Notes: generated by a model not told the origin, from the letters alone. A DNA stretch of 64,000 nt from Pseudomonas svalbardensis (GCF_030053115.1 NZ_CP125619.1:2171001-2235000), one strand, 5' to 3'. Positions 1-9,174 are shown, counted from the first letter of the stretch. A program made the numbers and translations.

Positions 1-293
1 CTCTGCGTCAACAACCGGAGCTGGGTGGGCTCTACCACTTTGCGGCAGCGGGCGAAACCACTTGGTGTCGCTACGCCCGCTTTGTGCTCGAGCAAGCCCA
101 GGTGGCGGGGGTGGACCTTAAAGTGACCCCGACCATGGTCGGTGCGATAACGACAGAGGCTTACCCTACACCGGTCAAGCGACCGAACAACTCCCGACTC
201 AATACCCAAAAACTGCAAAATGCCTTTGAGCTGCGCTTGCCTGACTGGCAAGCCGGTGTGGCACGGATGCTCATCGAAACACTAGAGAAATAA
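1..293 (+). CDS. rfbD: dTDP-4-dehydrorhamnose reductase, C-terminal part (cut by window start)
   Basis: The frame is open from base 3 and ends at TAA 291-293, so only the last ~96 residues are present. They include [18 protein letters not shown] and the closing segment with [11 protein letters not shown] and LPDWQAGV, both typical of the RmlD C-terminus (the RP-x-NSRL stretch lies in the sugar-nucleotide part of the fold). RmlD reduces dTDP-4-keto-L-rhamnose to dTDP-L-rhamnose in the cytoplasm with NAD(P)H. The stop is 2 bases from rfbA, so the two are co-transcribed in the usual rfbBDAC order. The GTG at 84 is internal, not a start. Identification rests on the C-terminus and on the neighbours. 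Confidence 0.9.
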   Translation, partial: LRQQPELGGLYHFAAAGETTWCRYARFVLEQAQVAGVDLKVTPTMVGAITTEAYPTPVKRPNNSRLNTQKLQNAFELRLPDWQAGVARMLIETLEK

Positions 294-295
294 GC

Positions 296-1180
296 ATGCT
301 CAATCGTAAAGGAATCATCCTGGCCGGCGGCTCAGGTACTCGTCTGCACCCTGCAACATTGGCCATCTCCAAGCAGTTGCTGCCGGTTTACGACAAACCG
401 ATGATCTATTATCCGCTGACCACCCTCATGCTGGCGGGCATCCGCGATATCCTGATCATCTCCACGCCGCAGGACACTCCGCGTTTTGAGCAGTTGCTGG
501 GGGACGGTGCCAGGTGGGGATTGAACATTTCCTACGCCGTGCAGGCCTCTCCGGATGGACTGGCGCAAGCCTTCATCATTGGTGAAGACTTCATCGGCAA
601 TGATCCGTCTGCCCTGGTGCTCGGTGACAACATCTATCACGGCCACCATTTTAATGAGCTGCTGAAAAACGCAATGGCGCGGCAAGAGGGCGCCAGCGTC
701 TTTGCCTACCACGTCAATGACCCGGAACGTTACGGCGTCGTTGAGTTTGATGCTCAAGGCAAGGCCATCAGCCTGGAAGAGAAACCACTTCAGCCGAAGT
801 CGAACTACGCAGTAACCGGTCTGTATTTCTACGACCAGCAAGTCGTCGAGATTGCCAAAAGCATCGCGCCGTCGCCTCGTGGCGAACTGGAAATTACCGA
901 CCTCAACCGCATCTATCTGGAGCAAGGTAGCTTGTCGGTGGAAATCATGGGCCGCGGCTACGCCTGGCTGGATACCGGCACCCACGATTCATTACTTGAA
1001 GCCAGCCATTTCATCGCCACGCTGGAACATCGCCAGGGCCTAAAAGTTGCATGTCCTGAAGAGATTGCCTTTCGGCAAAAGTGGATCTCTGCAGAACAGC
1101 TTGAAAAACTCGCAGCCCCGCTTACCAAAAATGGCTACGGCCAATACCTCAAACGCATCCTGCATGAGACGATTTTCTGA
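296..1180 (+). CDS. rfbA: glucose-1-phosphate thymidylyltransferase RfbA/RmlA
   Basis: Makes dTDP-glucose from dTTP and glucose-1-phosphate, the first step of dTDP-L-rhamnose synthesis. The 294-residue protein has full family length. Seen: the nucleotide-binding loop GGSGTRL at residues 11-17 followed by Lys26 in AISKQLLP, the metal/sugar site LGDNIYHG with Asp111, and EEKP at 161-164. The start ATG lies 2 bases after rfbD; its TGA overlaps the ATG of the following rfbC remnant (1180). Base composition is still that of the GC-rich chromosome, unlike the genes after 1413. Known regulation of this enzyme is feedback inhibition by dTDP-rhamnose; no regulatory site is visible here. Confidence 0.96.
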   Translation: MLNRKGIILAGGSGTRLHPATLAISKQLLPVYDKPMIYYPLTTLMLAGIRDILIISTPQDTPRFEQLLGDGARWGLNISYAVQASPDGLAQAFIIGEDFIGNDPSALVLGDNIYHGHHFNELLKNAMARQEGASVFAYHVNDPERYGVVEFDAQGKAISLEEKPLQPKSNYAVTGLYFYDQQVVEIAKSIAPSPRGELEITDLNRIYLEQGSLSVEIMGRGYAWLDTGTHDSLLEASHFIATLEHRQGLKVACPEEIAFRQKWISAEQLEKLAAPLTKNGYGQYLKRILHETIF

Positions 1181-1413
1181 TGAAAGTTACACCATTAGCC
1201 ATATCTGACGTCGTGCTGTTTGAGCCCAAGGTATTCGGCGATGAGCGTGGCTTTTTCTTTGAGCGCTTCAATCATCGCGATTTCGAAGAAGCTATTAGCC
1301 GCTCTGTGCAGTTCGTGCAGGACAATCACTCGCGCTCAATCAAAGGCGTGCAGCGAGGCCTGCACTACCAGGTACAGCGGGTTTTTCTTGAGCAGGCCGA
1401 GGTCTTCGGCTGA
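1180..1413 (+). pseudogene. rfbC: dTDP-4-dehydrorhamnose 3,5-epimerase with central in-frame deletion
   Basis: The 77-residue reading frame begins like a normal RmlC (FEPKVFGDERGFFFERFN, then VQDNHSRS and RGLHYQ with the catalytic His) but breaks off after QVQ. The last 11 residues, ending FLEQAEVFG, resemble the natural C-terminal tail of RmlC proteins rather than random sequence. About 100 codons of the cupin core, including the catalytic Asp and Tyr region, are therefore missing without a frame change (the family is about 181 residues). The product should be inactive as an epimerase. It starts inside the rfbA stop and its TGA overlaps the ATG of wzm (TGATG). L-rhamnose synthesis would need another rfbC elsewhere. 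It could alternatively be read as simple truncation with a chance tail. Confidence 0.8.
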
Positions 1414-2231
1414 TGCAGGATTTTTCCACCAGCCCCGTAGAAATGGTTGCCAGTTTTTGGCGTAATCGTGCCCTTATAAAGGCGCTTACCAAGCGAGAAA
1501 TATTAGGGCGCTATCGTGGCTCCATTCTTGGTATGTTGTGGTCTTTATTTAATCCGATATTGATGCTTGGCGTTTATACCTTTGTATTTAGCGTGGTGTT
1601 TAATGCCCGCTGGGGGGCGGGAGGGGGTTCAAAAACAGAATATGCTCTGGTGTTATTTGCTGGTCTCATAGTATTTAGTTTGTTTTCAGATTGTGTTGGG
1701 CGTGCACCAAGTTTGATTTTGTCGAATGTTAACTACGTCAAAAAAGTGGTGTTCCCATTAGAGGTTCTACCTTGGGTTTCGCTGGGCGCCGCGTTATTTC
1801 ATGGATTCATCAGTCTACTTGTCTGGCTGATATTTTATGGTGTCTTTATCGGTCTTCCTACTTTAACTGTGCTGCTGTTACCATTGGTAATTTTGCCGCT
1901 TTTAATGTTTTCAATGGGCATTTCCTGGGCGCTTGCGTCATTAGGCGTGTATCTGCGTGATATTTCACAGATCATTGGTGTGGTCATTACGATGCTAATG
2001 TTTCTATCGGGAATATTTTACTCGGTGTCGTCATTGCCTGTTGATTATCAGGAAATAATGAAGATGAACCCACTTGTGCCTATTATCGAACAGGCAAGAG
2101 TTGTACTGGTTTGGGGGGGGGAGCCGAATTATTTGTTGTTGCTCAACTATCTTGGCGGCGCTTTTGTTTTTGCAAGCCTTGGCTTTGCCTGGTTTCAGAA
2201 GACTCGAAAGGGGTTCGCCGATGTCCTCTAA
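1413..2231 (+). CDS. wzm: O-antigen ABC transporter permease (Wzm type)
   Basis: A 272-residue ABC-2 type membrane protein. The N-terminal amphipathic part with LTKREILGRYRGSILGMLWS is the hallmark of polysaccharide/polyol-phosphate export permeases, and about six hydrophobic segments follow. With Wzt it moves finished undecaprenyl-linked polysaccharide across the inner membrane. The ATG overlaps the stop of the rfbC remnant and the last 11 bases overlap wzt, so wzm and wzt are translationally coupled. From here the DNA is clearly richer in A+T than rfbDA, which fits horizontal acquisition. The symbol reflects role, not proven orthology; KpsM/TagG-type naming would be equally valid. Confidence 0.93.
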   Translation: MQDFSTSPVEMVASFWRNRALIKALTKREILGRYRGSILGMLWSLFNPILMLGVYTFVFSVVFNARWGAGGGSKTEYALVLFAGLIVFSLFSDCVGRAPSLILSNVNYVKKVVFPLEVLPWVSLGAALFHGFISLLVWLIFYGVFIGLPTLTVLLLPLVILPLLMFSMGISWALASLGVYLRDISQIIGVVITMLMFLSGIFYSVSSLPVDYQEIMKMNPLVPIIEQARVVLVWGGEPNYLLLLNYLGGAFVFASLGFAWFQKTRKGFADVL

Positions 2232-3654
2232 AGAGCCGCGGTTAGAGTCTGTTGAATCCGATGATTTATCGATTCGCCCTGCTGAAAAATATATCAATAA
2301 TAGCACTGCGATCCGGGTAACAAATCTGAGCAAGTGCTTTCAGATTTATGAAAAGCCAAGGGATCGCTTGTTGCAAATGCTGACTCGGGGCTTAAAAAAG
2401 TACTATCGCGAATTCTGGGCGTTGAAAGGTGTATCGTTTGAAGTAAAAAAAGGCGAGACAGTAGGCATCGTTGGTCGTAATGGCAGCGGTAAATCCACTT
2501 TGTTGCAACTGATCTGCGGCACCTTGAATCCCAGTGGTGGAGATGTACAGATCAATGGTCGAATTGCCGCCCTGTTGGAGTTGGGTTCAGGTTTTAATCC
2601 CGAGTTCACCGGGCGCGAAAATGTCTATATGAATGCGGCTGTGTTAGGTCTCAAAAAAAGTGAGATTGATGCTCGTTATGCTGAAATCGAGAGTTTTGCG
2701 GAAATTGGCCAATTCATAGATCAACCCGTAAAGACGTACTCCAGCGGTATGGCTGTTCGTTTGGCATTTGCCGTAGCAATCAACTCAGATCCTGAAGTGC
2801 TGATTGTAGATGAAGCGTTGTCTGTAGGGGACGAACTGTTCCAGCGCAAATGCTTCTCTCGAATAGAAGCCATAAAGAAAAATGGTGCGACTATTCTTTT
2901 TGTCTCGCACTCAGGGGCCGCAGTTATAGGGTTGTGTGATCGCGCAATATTAATAGATGGTGGCGAAGTGCTTGGGTCTGGGACGCCAAAAGCAATTATC
3001 GGTCAGTATCAGAAACTGCTTTATGCTCCGGGAGATAAGCAGGCGGATGTTCGTAATGGTATTCGAGATGAGTTTAGTAAATGTGTAACAAGTGAAGTTG
3101 TCAGCCCTGTTCCGTCAAAATATAAAAAAAATGAAGTAGAAGAATTTTTCGATCCGCATCTTAAGCCAAAAAGCACATTAGCTTATGAGTCTCAAGGTGC
3201 GCTTATAGATGACGTAAAAATCCTCACGCTCTCTGGAAAAAAAGTTAACTGCCTAAAGCGTGGTGAGACATACCGCTATTGCTACGCTGTGAAGTTTCAG
3301 CGCGGTGTAACAAGCGTTCGGTTTGGTATGCTCTTTAAATCAGCTATGGGGATAGAATTGGGAGGCGCCGCTTCAGCGCTTAAAGCTAATGAAACTATCG
3401 ACTATGTTGAGCTCGGCGCTCAGATTAATGTTGAATTTCAATTTAAATGCGTACTGAATGCTGGCACATATTTCCTTAATGCTGGCGTTCAGGGGACACC
3501 AGATGCTGATCAAATCTATCTTCATCGAGTACTAGACGCTTGCATGTTGCGAGTGTTGCCTGATGCCGAGAATTTGGCTACTGGTATGATTGACTTTAAT
3601 TGTGTTCCGAGTTGGTTGGTGACTAACCAGCAGCTAAGTAAGGTATCAGTATGA
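2221..3654 (+). CDS. wzt: O-antigen ABC transporter ATPase with C-terminal carbohydrate-binding domain (Wzt)
   Basis: 477 residues from ATG 2221 (MSSKEPRL), which overlaps wzm; longer upstream starts would run inside wzm. ATPase part: Walker A GRNGSGKST at 85-93, short signature YSSGM at 173-177, Walker B VLIVDE at 193-198, H-loop His230. Residues from about 330 to the end are not ATPase and match in position and beta-rich character the Wzt C-terminal domain. In E. coli O8/O9a that domain binds the modified non-reducing end of the O-chain before export. Such a domain implies that the exported glycan carries a terminal modification; the adjoining sulfotransferase gives a candidate. The stop overlaps the next ATG (ATGA). 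Confidence 0.93.
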   Translation: MSSKEPRLESVESDDLSIRPAEKYINNSTAIRVTNLSKCFQIYEKPRDRLLQMLTRGLKKYYREFWALKGVSFEVKKGETVGIVGRNGSGKSTLLQLICGTLNPSGGDVQINGRIAALLELGSGFNPEFTGRENVYMNAAVLGLKKSEIDARYAEIESFAEIGQFIDQPVKTYSSGMAVRLAFAVAINSDPEVLIVDEALSVGDELFQRKCFSRIEAIKKNGATILFVSHSGAAVIGLCDRAILIDGGEVLGSGTPKAIIGQYQKLLYAPGDKQADVRNGIRDEFSKCVTSEVVSPVPSKYKKNEVEEFFDPHLKPKSTLAYESQGALIDDVKILTLSGKKVNCLKRGETYRYCYAVKFQRGVTSVRFGMLFKSAMGIELGGAASALKANETIDYVELGAQINVEFQFKCVLNAGTYFLNAGVQGTPDADQIYLHRVLDACMLRVLPDAENLATGMIDFNCVPSWLVTNQQLSKVSV

Positions 3655-6600
3655 ATTCGTTGTCTGTAAATAAAGAAAACCAAAAGCACATTGTCGTGGT
3701 TTTAGGAATGCATCGCAGTGGAACGAGCCTGCTAACTAGAGGGCTGCAGGTGCTAGGGGTTGACCTGGGCAGCAATCTGTATGGCGGGATAATCGGTAAT
3801 AATGATAAAGGTTTTTTTGAAGACGTCGATGTTAACGAATTTAATGTTGAGTTTCTTAAAGCGCTAGGTCGTAATTGGCATTCGATAGAACCAGTTCAGT
3901 TAGAGGAATTTAATAGTCCAGTTGTTCATGAGTTTAAGCTCAAAGCGATCCAGCTACTGCGTAATAAAGTAAAAAACACGCAGTGTTTTGGTTTGAAAGA
4001 CCCCCGTATAGCGAAATTGATGCCGTTCTGGTTGGCTGTTTTCAATCACTTGAAAATGAGAGTCAGCTACATTATTGCTTTCAGGAACCCAATGAGTGTT
4101 GCACGATCCCTGCAGAGACGAGATGGGTTTGACCTTGAAAAAGGTTATCTTCTTTGGGGCGAACACATGCTCAGCAGTTTGGGGAATACAGATGGCTGCG
4201 AACGACTTGTAGTCGAGTATGATCGATTGGTTGCAAATCCTGAGGCAGAACTCCAGCGCATAGCTGACGTTTTTAATTTGCCTTTTGATCCATCAAGCCA
4301 AGAGTTTGTAGAGTATAAAACTGAGTTCCTGGACAGTTCGTTGCGCCATACAGAGTTCCAAGCCGATGATCTACTGCTGGAGCAGGCCGCACCGTCTGAC
4401 ACTGTGGACCTCTATGAACTACTTGTTAATCTAGCAAAAGATACGTCGACCTTTGATGCGGTTGAAGCCAAGTCTACCCTAGATCAGCTCACTCAAACAT
4501 TAAGAAAAAGTCATAAACTATTACGGTACCTGAGCTTTAAGGATGCGGCGCTCTCCACGCTAAGTCAGGTAGTCGATGAAAATGAAGGTAAGTTGGGTAG
4601 CTTGCAGCAAACGGTTGCTGAGCGAGATACTCATATCGATAACCTTGATCAAGCGGTTACCCAGCGTGATAGCCACATTGCCAGTCTTAATGAGGCGGTA
4701 GCTCTATATGAAGACGATGTCGGTAATCTAAAAAATAAATTAATTGAGCGTGCCGATCGGATTGGCGAGCTTGATCGGGTTGTGACCGAGCGCGATCAAC
4801 AAATCGTTGCTCTGAGTCAGATGGTTGCAGTCGAAAGTGTTGCCAGTGAAAATAGTCAGCACGAAATAATTGCTCTTGAGAGTCAACTGATATCGGTGAT
4901 CGCAGAAGTAAAAAAACATCAGTTAGAATTGGAAGATCGTGAAGTAGAGTTAGATGAGAAAGAAGCGCTTTTGAGGAAGAGCGTCGAGGCAAATTCGGTC
5001 TTGGAGTCTAGCTTAAAACAGAATGGCTCAGTTCTTGAGAAAGCAGTGATGCAGCGTTCAGCTTTGGAAAGTAACTTATTCCAGGCGCAACAAAAGCTAG
5101 AAGCGTCGAATATTAGAATAGCGGAACTTACAGGCGAAAACGCCGATTACAACCAACAAGTTTTGATGCTGGGCGCGGACGTCAAGAGTGCTTTTTCGTA
5201 TCGCGATAACCTCTTAGCTGAAATCGAAGAGCGGAGGCTTGAACTGGCATCAATGCAGTTGGACAATGAGAAATATTTGGCGGAAATAGCAATCTTGGAA
5301 ACCACGGTGGCGCGAAGCAGTCGCGAGTATATGAAAAGTATTGAAGCCAATAATGATTTATCGATGCTGAATGAGCAGTTAAACGTTGAAGTGGCTGCTC
5401 GGACGCAACATGTTGCTCATTTAGAGAGCGCTTGTGCGGCGCTTAAATATGAAGTGTCGGATCTTGAAAGCAAGGTTTATTGTGCTTGGCAGGAAATTGA
5501 ATCTCTCAAGAATGCAAACGCAGAAATACGGTTCCATAATGAAAGAATTCTTAATAGTAGTTCGTGGTATTTGACTGCGCCGCTGCGGTTTTTCCGGTTG
5601 AATTTAATGACCCGGCCGTATATTTTTATAAAGAAATCCATCGTGAAGGTTGCTCGAGGTATATGGCGATCATTACCTCTGTCAACGAACGCTCGCTTGG
5701 CGCACAAGAGCGTAGTATACAAAGCACTTCCGTTTATATTTAAGGATTCAGAAAAATACCAACAGTGGAAGTATTATTTAGATGCGCAAAGAGCTCGTCT
5801 TGAGTTGCAGTATCAAAAACAAAGTACTCCTGCACTAAGCATTTCTCAGCAACCTGCAGCCCTGATACCGCGTATTCAGTTTGACTCGACACAGAATCAG
5901 TTTGTTGAACATCGTGATAACCCGACAATTGACCCGATTGTAAAACTCATTGCCTTCTACTTACCTCAATTTCACCCATTTCCTGAGAACGATGCTTGGT
6001 GGGGGAAGGGGTTTACGGAATGGACCAATGTCACAAAAGCTTATCCTAATTATGTAGAGCACTACCAACCCCACTATCCTATTCATTCTGGGTATTACGA
6101 TCTGCGCGTGGCTGAAGCGATGGAAGAACAAGCTCGCTTGGCAAAAGAATACGGTGTCCACGGATTTAGTTATTATTTCTACTGGTTTGCCGGAACGATT
6201 CTCATGGATAAACCACTGGAGCAGATGCTCGCTAATCCAAAAGTTGACATGCCATTCTGCTTTACTTGGGCTAATGAAAACTGGTCGCGTCGCTGGGATG
6301 GGCAGGAAAACGATATTCTTATTGCGCAGCACCACAGCGATGAAGATTCTCTGGAGTTTATTCGTCACTTGTTAAAGTATTTCAAGGATGATCGTTACAT
6401 AAAGGTAGATGGTAAACCGCTACTGATTATTTATCGTGCAAGTATTATCCCGAATATGAGGAAGACAGCCGAGATATGGCGTGAAGAGCTTGAGAAGAAT
6501 GGGTTTCCTGGGTTGTACCTGGTGTGCGCTCAAAGCTTTGGCATAAAGTCGCCTGACGAGTATGGTTTTGATGCATCTGTCGAGTTTCCTCCTCATACAG

Positions 6601-7709
6601 TGAGTAGTACTGATGTTCGACATGAACTGAATATGATTAATCCGGATTTTAATGGAAATGTTTTCAGTTATGAGCAAGTTGTTGCTAATGCCGTAGCCGC
6701 TAAAGAGCCGGACTATAAACTTTTCAGAGCCGCAATGCTCTCTTGGGATAATACCGCGCGCAAACAGAATAATAGCCATATTTTTCACGGCTTTAGTCTT
6801 CTTCGATATAAGCAATGGCTTTCATCGATAACGAATAATGTATTCAATAACTCTAAGTACTCCAAGGACGAAAAGCTGGTTTTTGTAAATGCTTGGAACG
6901 AGTGGGCAGAGGGGACTCATCTGGAGCCAGATAGAAAGTTTGGTTATGGATACCTTCAAGCTACTTACGATGTGTTGGCAGAGTACGACCATACTAAAGT
7001 TTTGCGGTTGGCCTATAAACGCTCTTCGCGGCAGAACGATTGTGCGGTTATTCTCCATCTGCATTATGAAGAACTGTGGGGCGACATCAAACGGTACCTT
7101 GATTCGCTTGCCGAAACTGGCTTCGATCTGTATGTCACCGTTACTTCATCCGCTTTCGGGTTGAAAGTGGCTAAAGACTACCCGGATGCTCATATAGAAC
7201 TGGTGGAAAATCGTGGGCGTGACATATTGCCCTTCTTGAAGGTTTTGAAAACCATCAAGGATATGGGTTATGTTGCTGTATGCAAGATACACTCGAAACG
7301 CAGTGTGTACAGAGAAGATGGCGATAAAATTCGGCATGAACTATTGGATGCATTACTCGGCTCTAGTGTGATAACTGCGAAAATTATTGAGCGTTTTAGC
7401 AAACAGCCAGCCCTCGGTTTGATAGCCGCAGAGAAGTATCTGATTCCGCATACAGATCATAATATGACGTTTAGTAGTGAAGTCGTAGCCACGGTCTCAT
7501 CCGCGCTTGGTCTCGATTTTAGCTATGGCGAGTTTGCTGCAGGCTCAATGTTCTGGTTTAAGCCTGAAGCGCTCGAGTCTATCCTCTCAATTGAGAAGTC
7601 ATTATTTGAGCTTGAGGACGGATTGGCCGACGGAACAATTGCGCATGGCATTGAAAGGGTTATTTGCACTGTAGTAAAAAGTGCTAAATACAACGTAGAA
7701 ACGGTCTAA
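3651..7709 (+). CDS. giant fusion: sulfotransferase, coiled coil, WbsX glycosyltransferase, RgpF-type domain
   Basis: 1352 residues. N-terminus: PAPS-type P-loop GMHRSGTS at 19-26, GLKDPRI at 114-120 and a 3'-phosphate motif FRNPMSVARS at 144-153, i.e. a sulfotransferase fold to about residue 220. Residues about 275-635 are charged heptads, partly 14-residue repeats (AVTQRDSHIASLNE), forming a long coiled coil; SSWYLTAPLRFF follows, a linker often seen before glycosyltransferases. Residues about 763-1113 match WbsX-type glycosyltransferases (AFYLPQFHP, WWGKGFTEWTN, NEWAEGTHLEPD). Residues about 1129-1352 resemble rhamnan-synthesis protein RgpF (AVILHLHYEELW, ENRGRDILPFL). Likely a membrane-associated enzyme that extends and sulfates the O-chain. 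AT-rich; starts inside the wzt stop. Domain calls are solid by motif; the combined role is inferred. Confidence 0.88.
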   Translation: MNSLSVNKENQKHIVVVLGMHRSGTSLLTRGLQVLGVDLGSNLYGGIIGNNDKGFFEDVDVNEFNVEFLKALGRNWHSIEPVQLEEFNSPVVHEFKLKAIQLLRNKVKNTQCFGLKDPRIAKLMPFWLAVFNHLKMRVSYIIAFRNPMSVARSLQRRDGFDLEKGYLLWGEHMLSSLGNTDGCERLVVEYDRLVANPEAELQRIADVFNLPFDPSSQEFVEYKTEFLDSSLRHTEFQADDLLLEQAAPSDTVDLYELLVNLAKDTSTFDAVEAKSTLDQLTQTLRKSHKLLRYLSFKDAALSTLSQVVDENEGKLGSLQQTVAERDTHIDNLDQAVTQRDSHIASLNEAVALYEDDVGNLKNKLIERADRIGELDRVVTERDQQIVALSQMVAVESVASENSQHEIIALESQLISVIAEVKKHQLELEDREVELDEKEALLRKSVEANSVLESSLKQNGSVLEKAVMQRSALESNLFQAQQKLEASNIRIAELTGENADYNQQVLMLGADVKSAFSYRDNLLAEIEERRLELASMQLDNEKYLAEIAILETTVARSSREYMKSIEANNDLSMLNEQLNVEVAARTQHVAHLESACAALKYEVSDLESKVYCAWQEIESLKNANAEIRFHNERILNSSSWYLTAPLRFFRLNLMTRPYIFIKKSIVKVARGIWRSLPLSTNARLAHKSVVYKALPFIFKDSEKYQQWKYYLDAQRARLELQYQKQSTPALSISQQPAALIPRIQFDSTQNQFVEHRDNPTIDPIVKLIAFYLPQFHPFPENDAWWGKGFTEWTNVTKAYPNYVEHYQPHYPIHSGYYDLRVAEAMEEQARLAKEYGVHGFSYYFYWFAGTILMDKPLEQMLANPKVDMPFCFTWANENWSRRWDGQENDILIAQHHSDEDSLEFIRHLLKYFKDDRYIKVDGKPLLIIYRASIIPNMRKTAEIWREELEKNGFPGLYLVCAQSFGIKSPDEYGFDASVEFPPHTVSSTDVRHELNMINPDFNGNVFSYEQVVANAVAAKEPDYKLFRAAMLSWDNTARKQNNSHIFHGFSLLRYKQWLSSITNNVFNNSKYSKDEKLVFVNAWNEWAEGTHLEPDRKFGYGYLQATYDVLAEYDHTKVLRLAYKRSSRQNDCAVILHLHYEELWGDIKRYLDSLAETGFDLYVTVTSSAFGLKVAKDYPDAHIELVENRGRDILPFLKVLKTIKDMGYVAVCKIHSKRSVYREDGDKIRHELLDALLGSSVITAKIIERFSKQPALGLIAAEKYLIPHTDHNMTFSSEVVATVSSALGLDFSYGEFAAGSMFWFKPEALESILSIEKSLFELEDGLADGTIAHGIERVICTVVKSAKYNVETV

Positions 7710-7711
7710 TC

Positions 7712-8569
7712 ATGAAGAAGATATTTATCCATATAGGAGTTGGGAAGACCGGAACTACGTCTATCCAGGACTCCATGATGCTTCACCGGGAGGAGATAGC
7801 TAGTCAGGGAGTCCTGTATCCGCTGACAGGACTTGAAGAAACAGGCCATCAAGACCTTGTGGTACTTTGGCAAGATGAGTTCAGTCCCGAAATTGTATCT
7901 ATGTACTCACAACTTTTACGTGAGTTTGAGGAAAGTCAAAAGCCAACGATGCTGATAAGCAGTGAAAAATTTTGCTTTGCGAACGGCGAGTTTGTTAGAA
8001 ATATTGCTCGTGCACTTAAAGGTTATGATGTCAAAATTATCATTTATGTGAGGGCTCAGATCGCACAAATTGAAAGTACCTTTCTGCTTTGGCTGCGACT
8101 GGGTTATTTTTATGGGGAGAGTTTTGATACCTTTTTTGAAACTCACTTAGGATCTTTCGATTACAATCGAATTGTAAGTCCATGGGCCGTATTTTTTGGG
8201 GAGAAGGCTATCGTTGCGAGGGCTTATGACCATCCTCAACTTAAAACGGATGCATTTAGTGGCATCAAAGAAATACTGGGTATCAATACAGCGTCACCAG
8301 AACGTCAATTTTCAAATCAGAGTTTGATTCCGGAGTTGACACAATTGTTATGTGCTGTAGATCAAACATCTCCAGAGTCATTTCTTAGAGAAAGGATAAT
8401 GGAGGCGGCACTTGATATATCATCTAAGTTTAAACGGCACTCTGTTAATAGACTCATGGATGCAGAAAAAACACATCGGGTAAAAGATTATTATTTGATG
8501 CCGAACTTTGAATTTTCTAGAAGGTTTTTACCTGAAGAAGATTCTGCTTTTTTTCTGTCAAATATTTGA
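7712..8569 (+). CDS. sulfotransferase-family protein
   Basis: 285 residues, beginning 2 bases after the giant fusion gene and surely in the same operon. The N-terminus FIHIGVGKTGTTSIQ has the P-loop GVGKTGTTS at 9-17, where sulfotransferases bind the 5'-phosphosulfate end of PAPS. IIIYVRAQIAQIEST near residues 108-122 corresponds to the 3'-phosphate-binding strand and helix. The rest is not closely recognised. It probably transfers sulfate to a sugar of the polysaccharide; acceptor unknown. Unlike the N-terminal domain of the neighbour it is free-standing and belongs to a different subgroup, so the two are not simple duplicates. The gene is AT-rich with many TTT, AAA and TAT codons. Confidence 0.8.
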   Translation: MKKIFIHIGVGKTGTTSIQDSMMLHREEIASQGVLYPLTGLEETGHQDLVVLWQDEFSPEIVSMYSQLLREFEESQKPTMLISSEKFCFANGEFVRNIARALKGYDVKIIIYVRAQIAQIESTFLLWLRLGYFYGESFDTFFETHLGSFDYNRIVSPWAVFFGEKAIVARAYDHPQLKTDAFSGIKEILGINTASPERQFSNQSLIPELTQLLCAVDQTSPESFLRERIMEAALDISSKFKRHSVNRLMDAEKTHRVKDYYLMPNFEFSRRFLPEEDSAFFLSNI

Positions 8570-8688
8570 GAATAACGAGGTCTCCTTGTCGTTGGATGGG
8601 GCTTTAAGTTGGTGCGGTTTGTATCTGATTGAAAATTTTGTCGATTTTATTGGAAGGTCAGGATTAAATTATGCAGGTTGAGGGATAT

Positions 8689-9150
8689 ATGGGTTTTAAA
8701 AAGCTGTCGGGCATGATTTTTGTTTCTGTATTGGCCGTGGCTGGCATGCAAGGCTGCTCGGACAAGGCAGATAGCAAAAATTTAGTGGTTTCAAATGATT
8801 GCTGGATAGACGCTATAAACGAAAATACGAACTCTATTGTTGCAGTTAAACCAGGTTCCCTTTCGCTTAGGGGCTGGGCAGCAGATAGTTCTACAGGGAC
8901 GGCCCCGAAGGAGATGGGGGTTTATATTGTTGATAATAAAGGTGCAAAAGTTTTATTTAAGACAGATAAACGAGTGCTGAGAACAGATGTTGCAGCCGAA
9001 AAAAAGCAGCCAAAATATGAAATGTCGGGATTTGATTTTTTAGCGGATGCCGGTTCGTTGGCTGTTGGTGAGTATACTTTATCTGTCGTCATGTATCGCG
9101 ATGGTGCGACTGTTGCTTGTGCAACGCCAACAAAGTTGGTTGTTAAGTAA
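8689..9150 (+). CDS. small lipoprotein with one predicted beta-domain
   Basis: About 153 residues from ATG 8689, preferred over ATG 8671 because GAGG lies 5 bases upstream and the signal peptide MGFKKLSGMIFVSVLAVAG is then of normal length. Signal cleavage at the lipobox AGMQGC would leave a lipidated Cys. The mature part has LSLRGWAADSSTG, then PKEMGVYIVDNKG, a basic/arginine patch with RTDVAAE and GFDFLADAGSL. This pattern (GWA-D, R-DVA, GF) recurs in small domains encoded near glycan-synthesis genes, as far as I recall; no function is known to me. It follows the second sulfotransferase after about 120 bases in the same AT-rich block. Export or surface display of the polysaccharide is a guess. 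Confidence 0.7.
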   Translation: MGFKKLSGMIFVSVLAVAGMQGCSDKADSKNLVVSNDCWIDAINENTNSIVAVKPGSLSLRGWAADSSTGTAPKEMGVYIVDNKGAKVLFKTDKRVLRTDVAAEKKQPKYEMSGFDFLADAGSLAVGEYTLSVVMYRDGATVACATPTKLVVK

Positions 9151-9174
9151 GCATTACGTTACACAACGAAAGGT

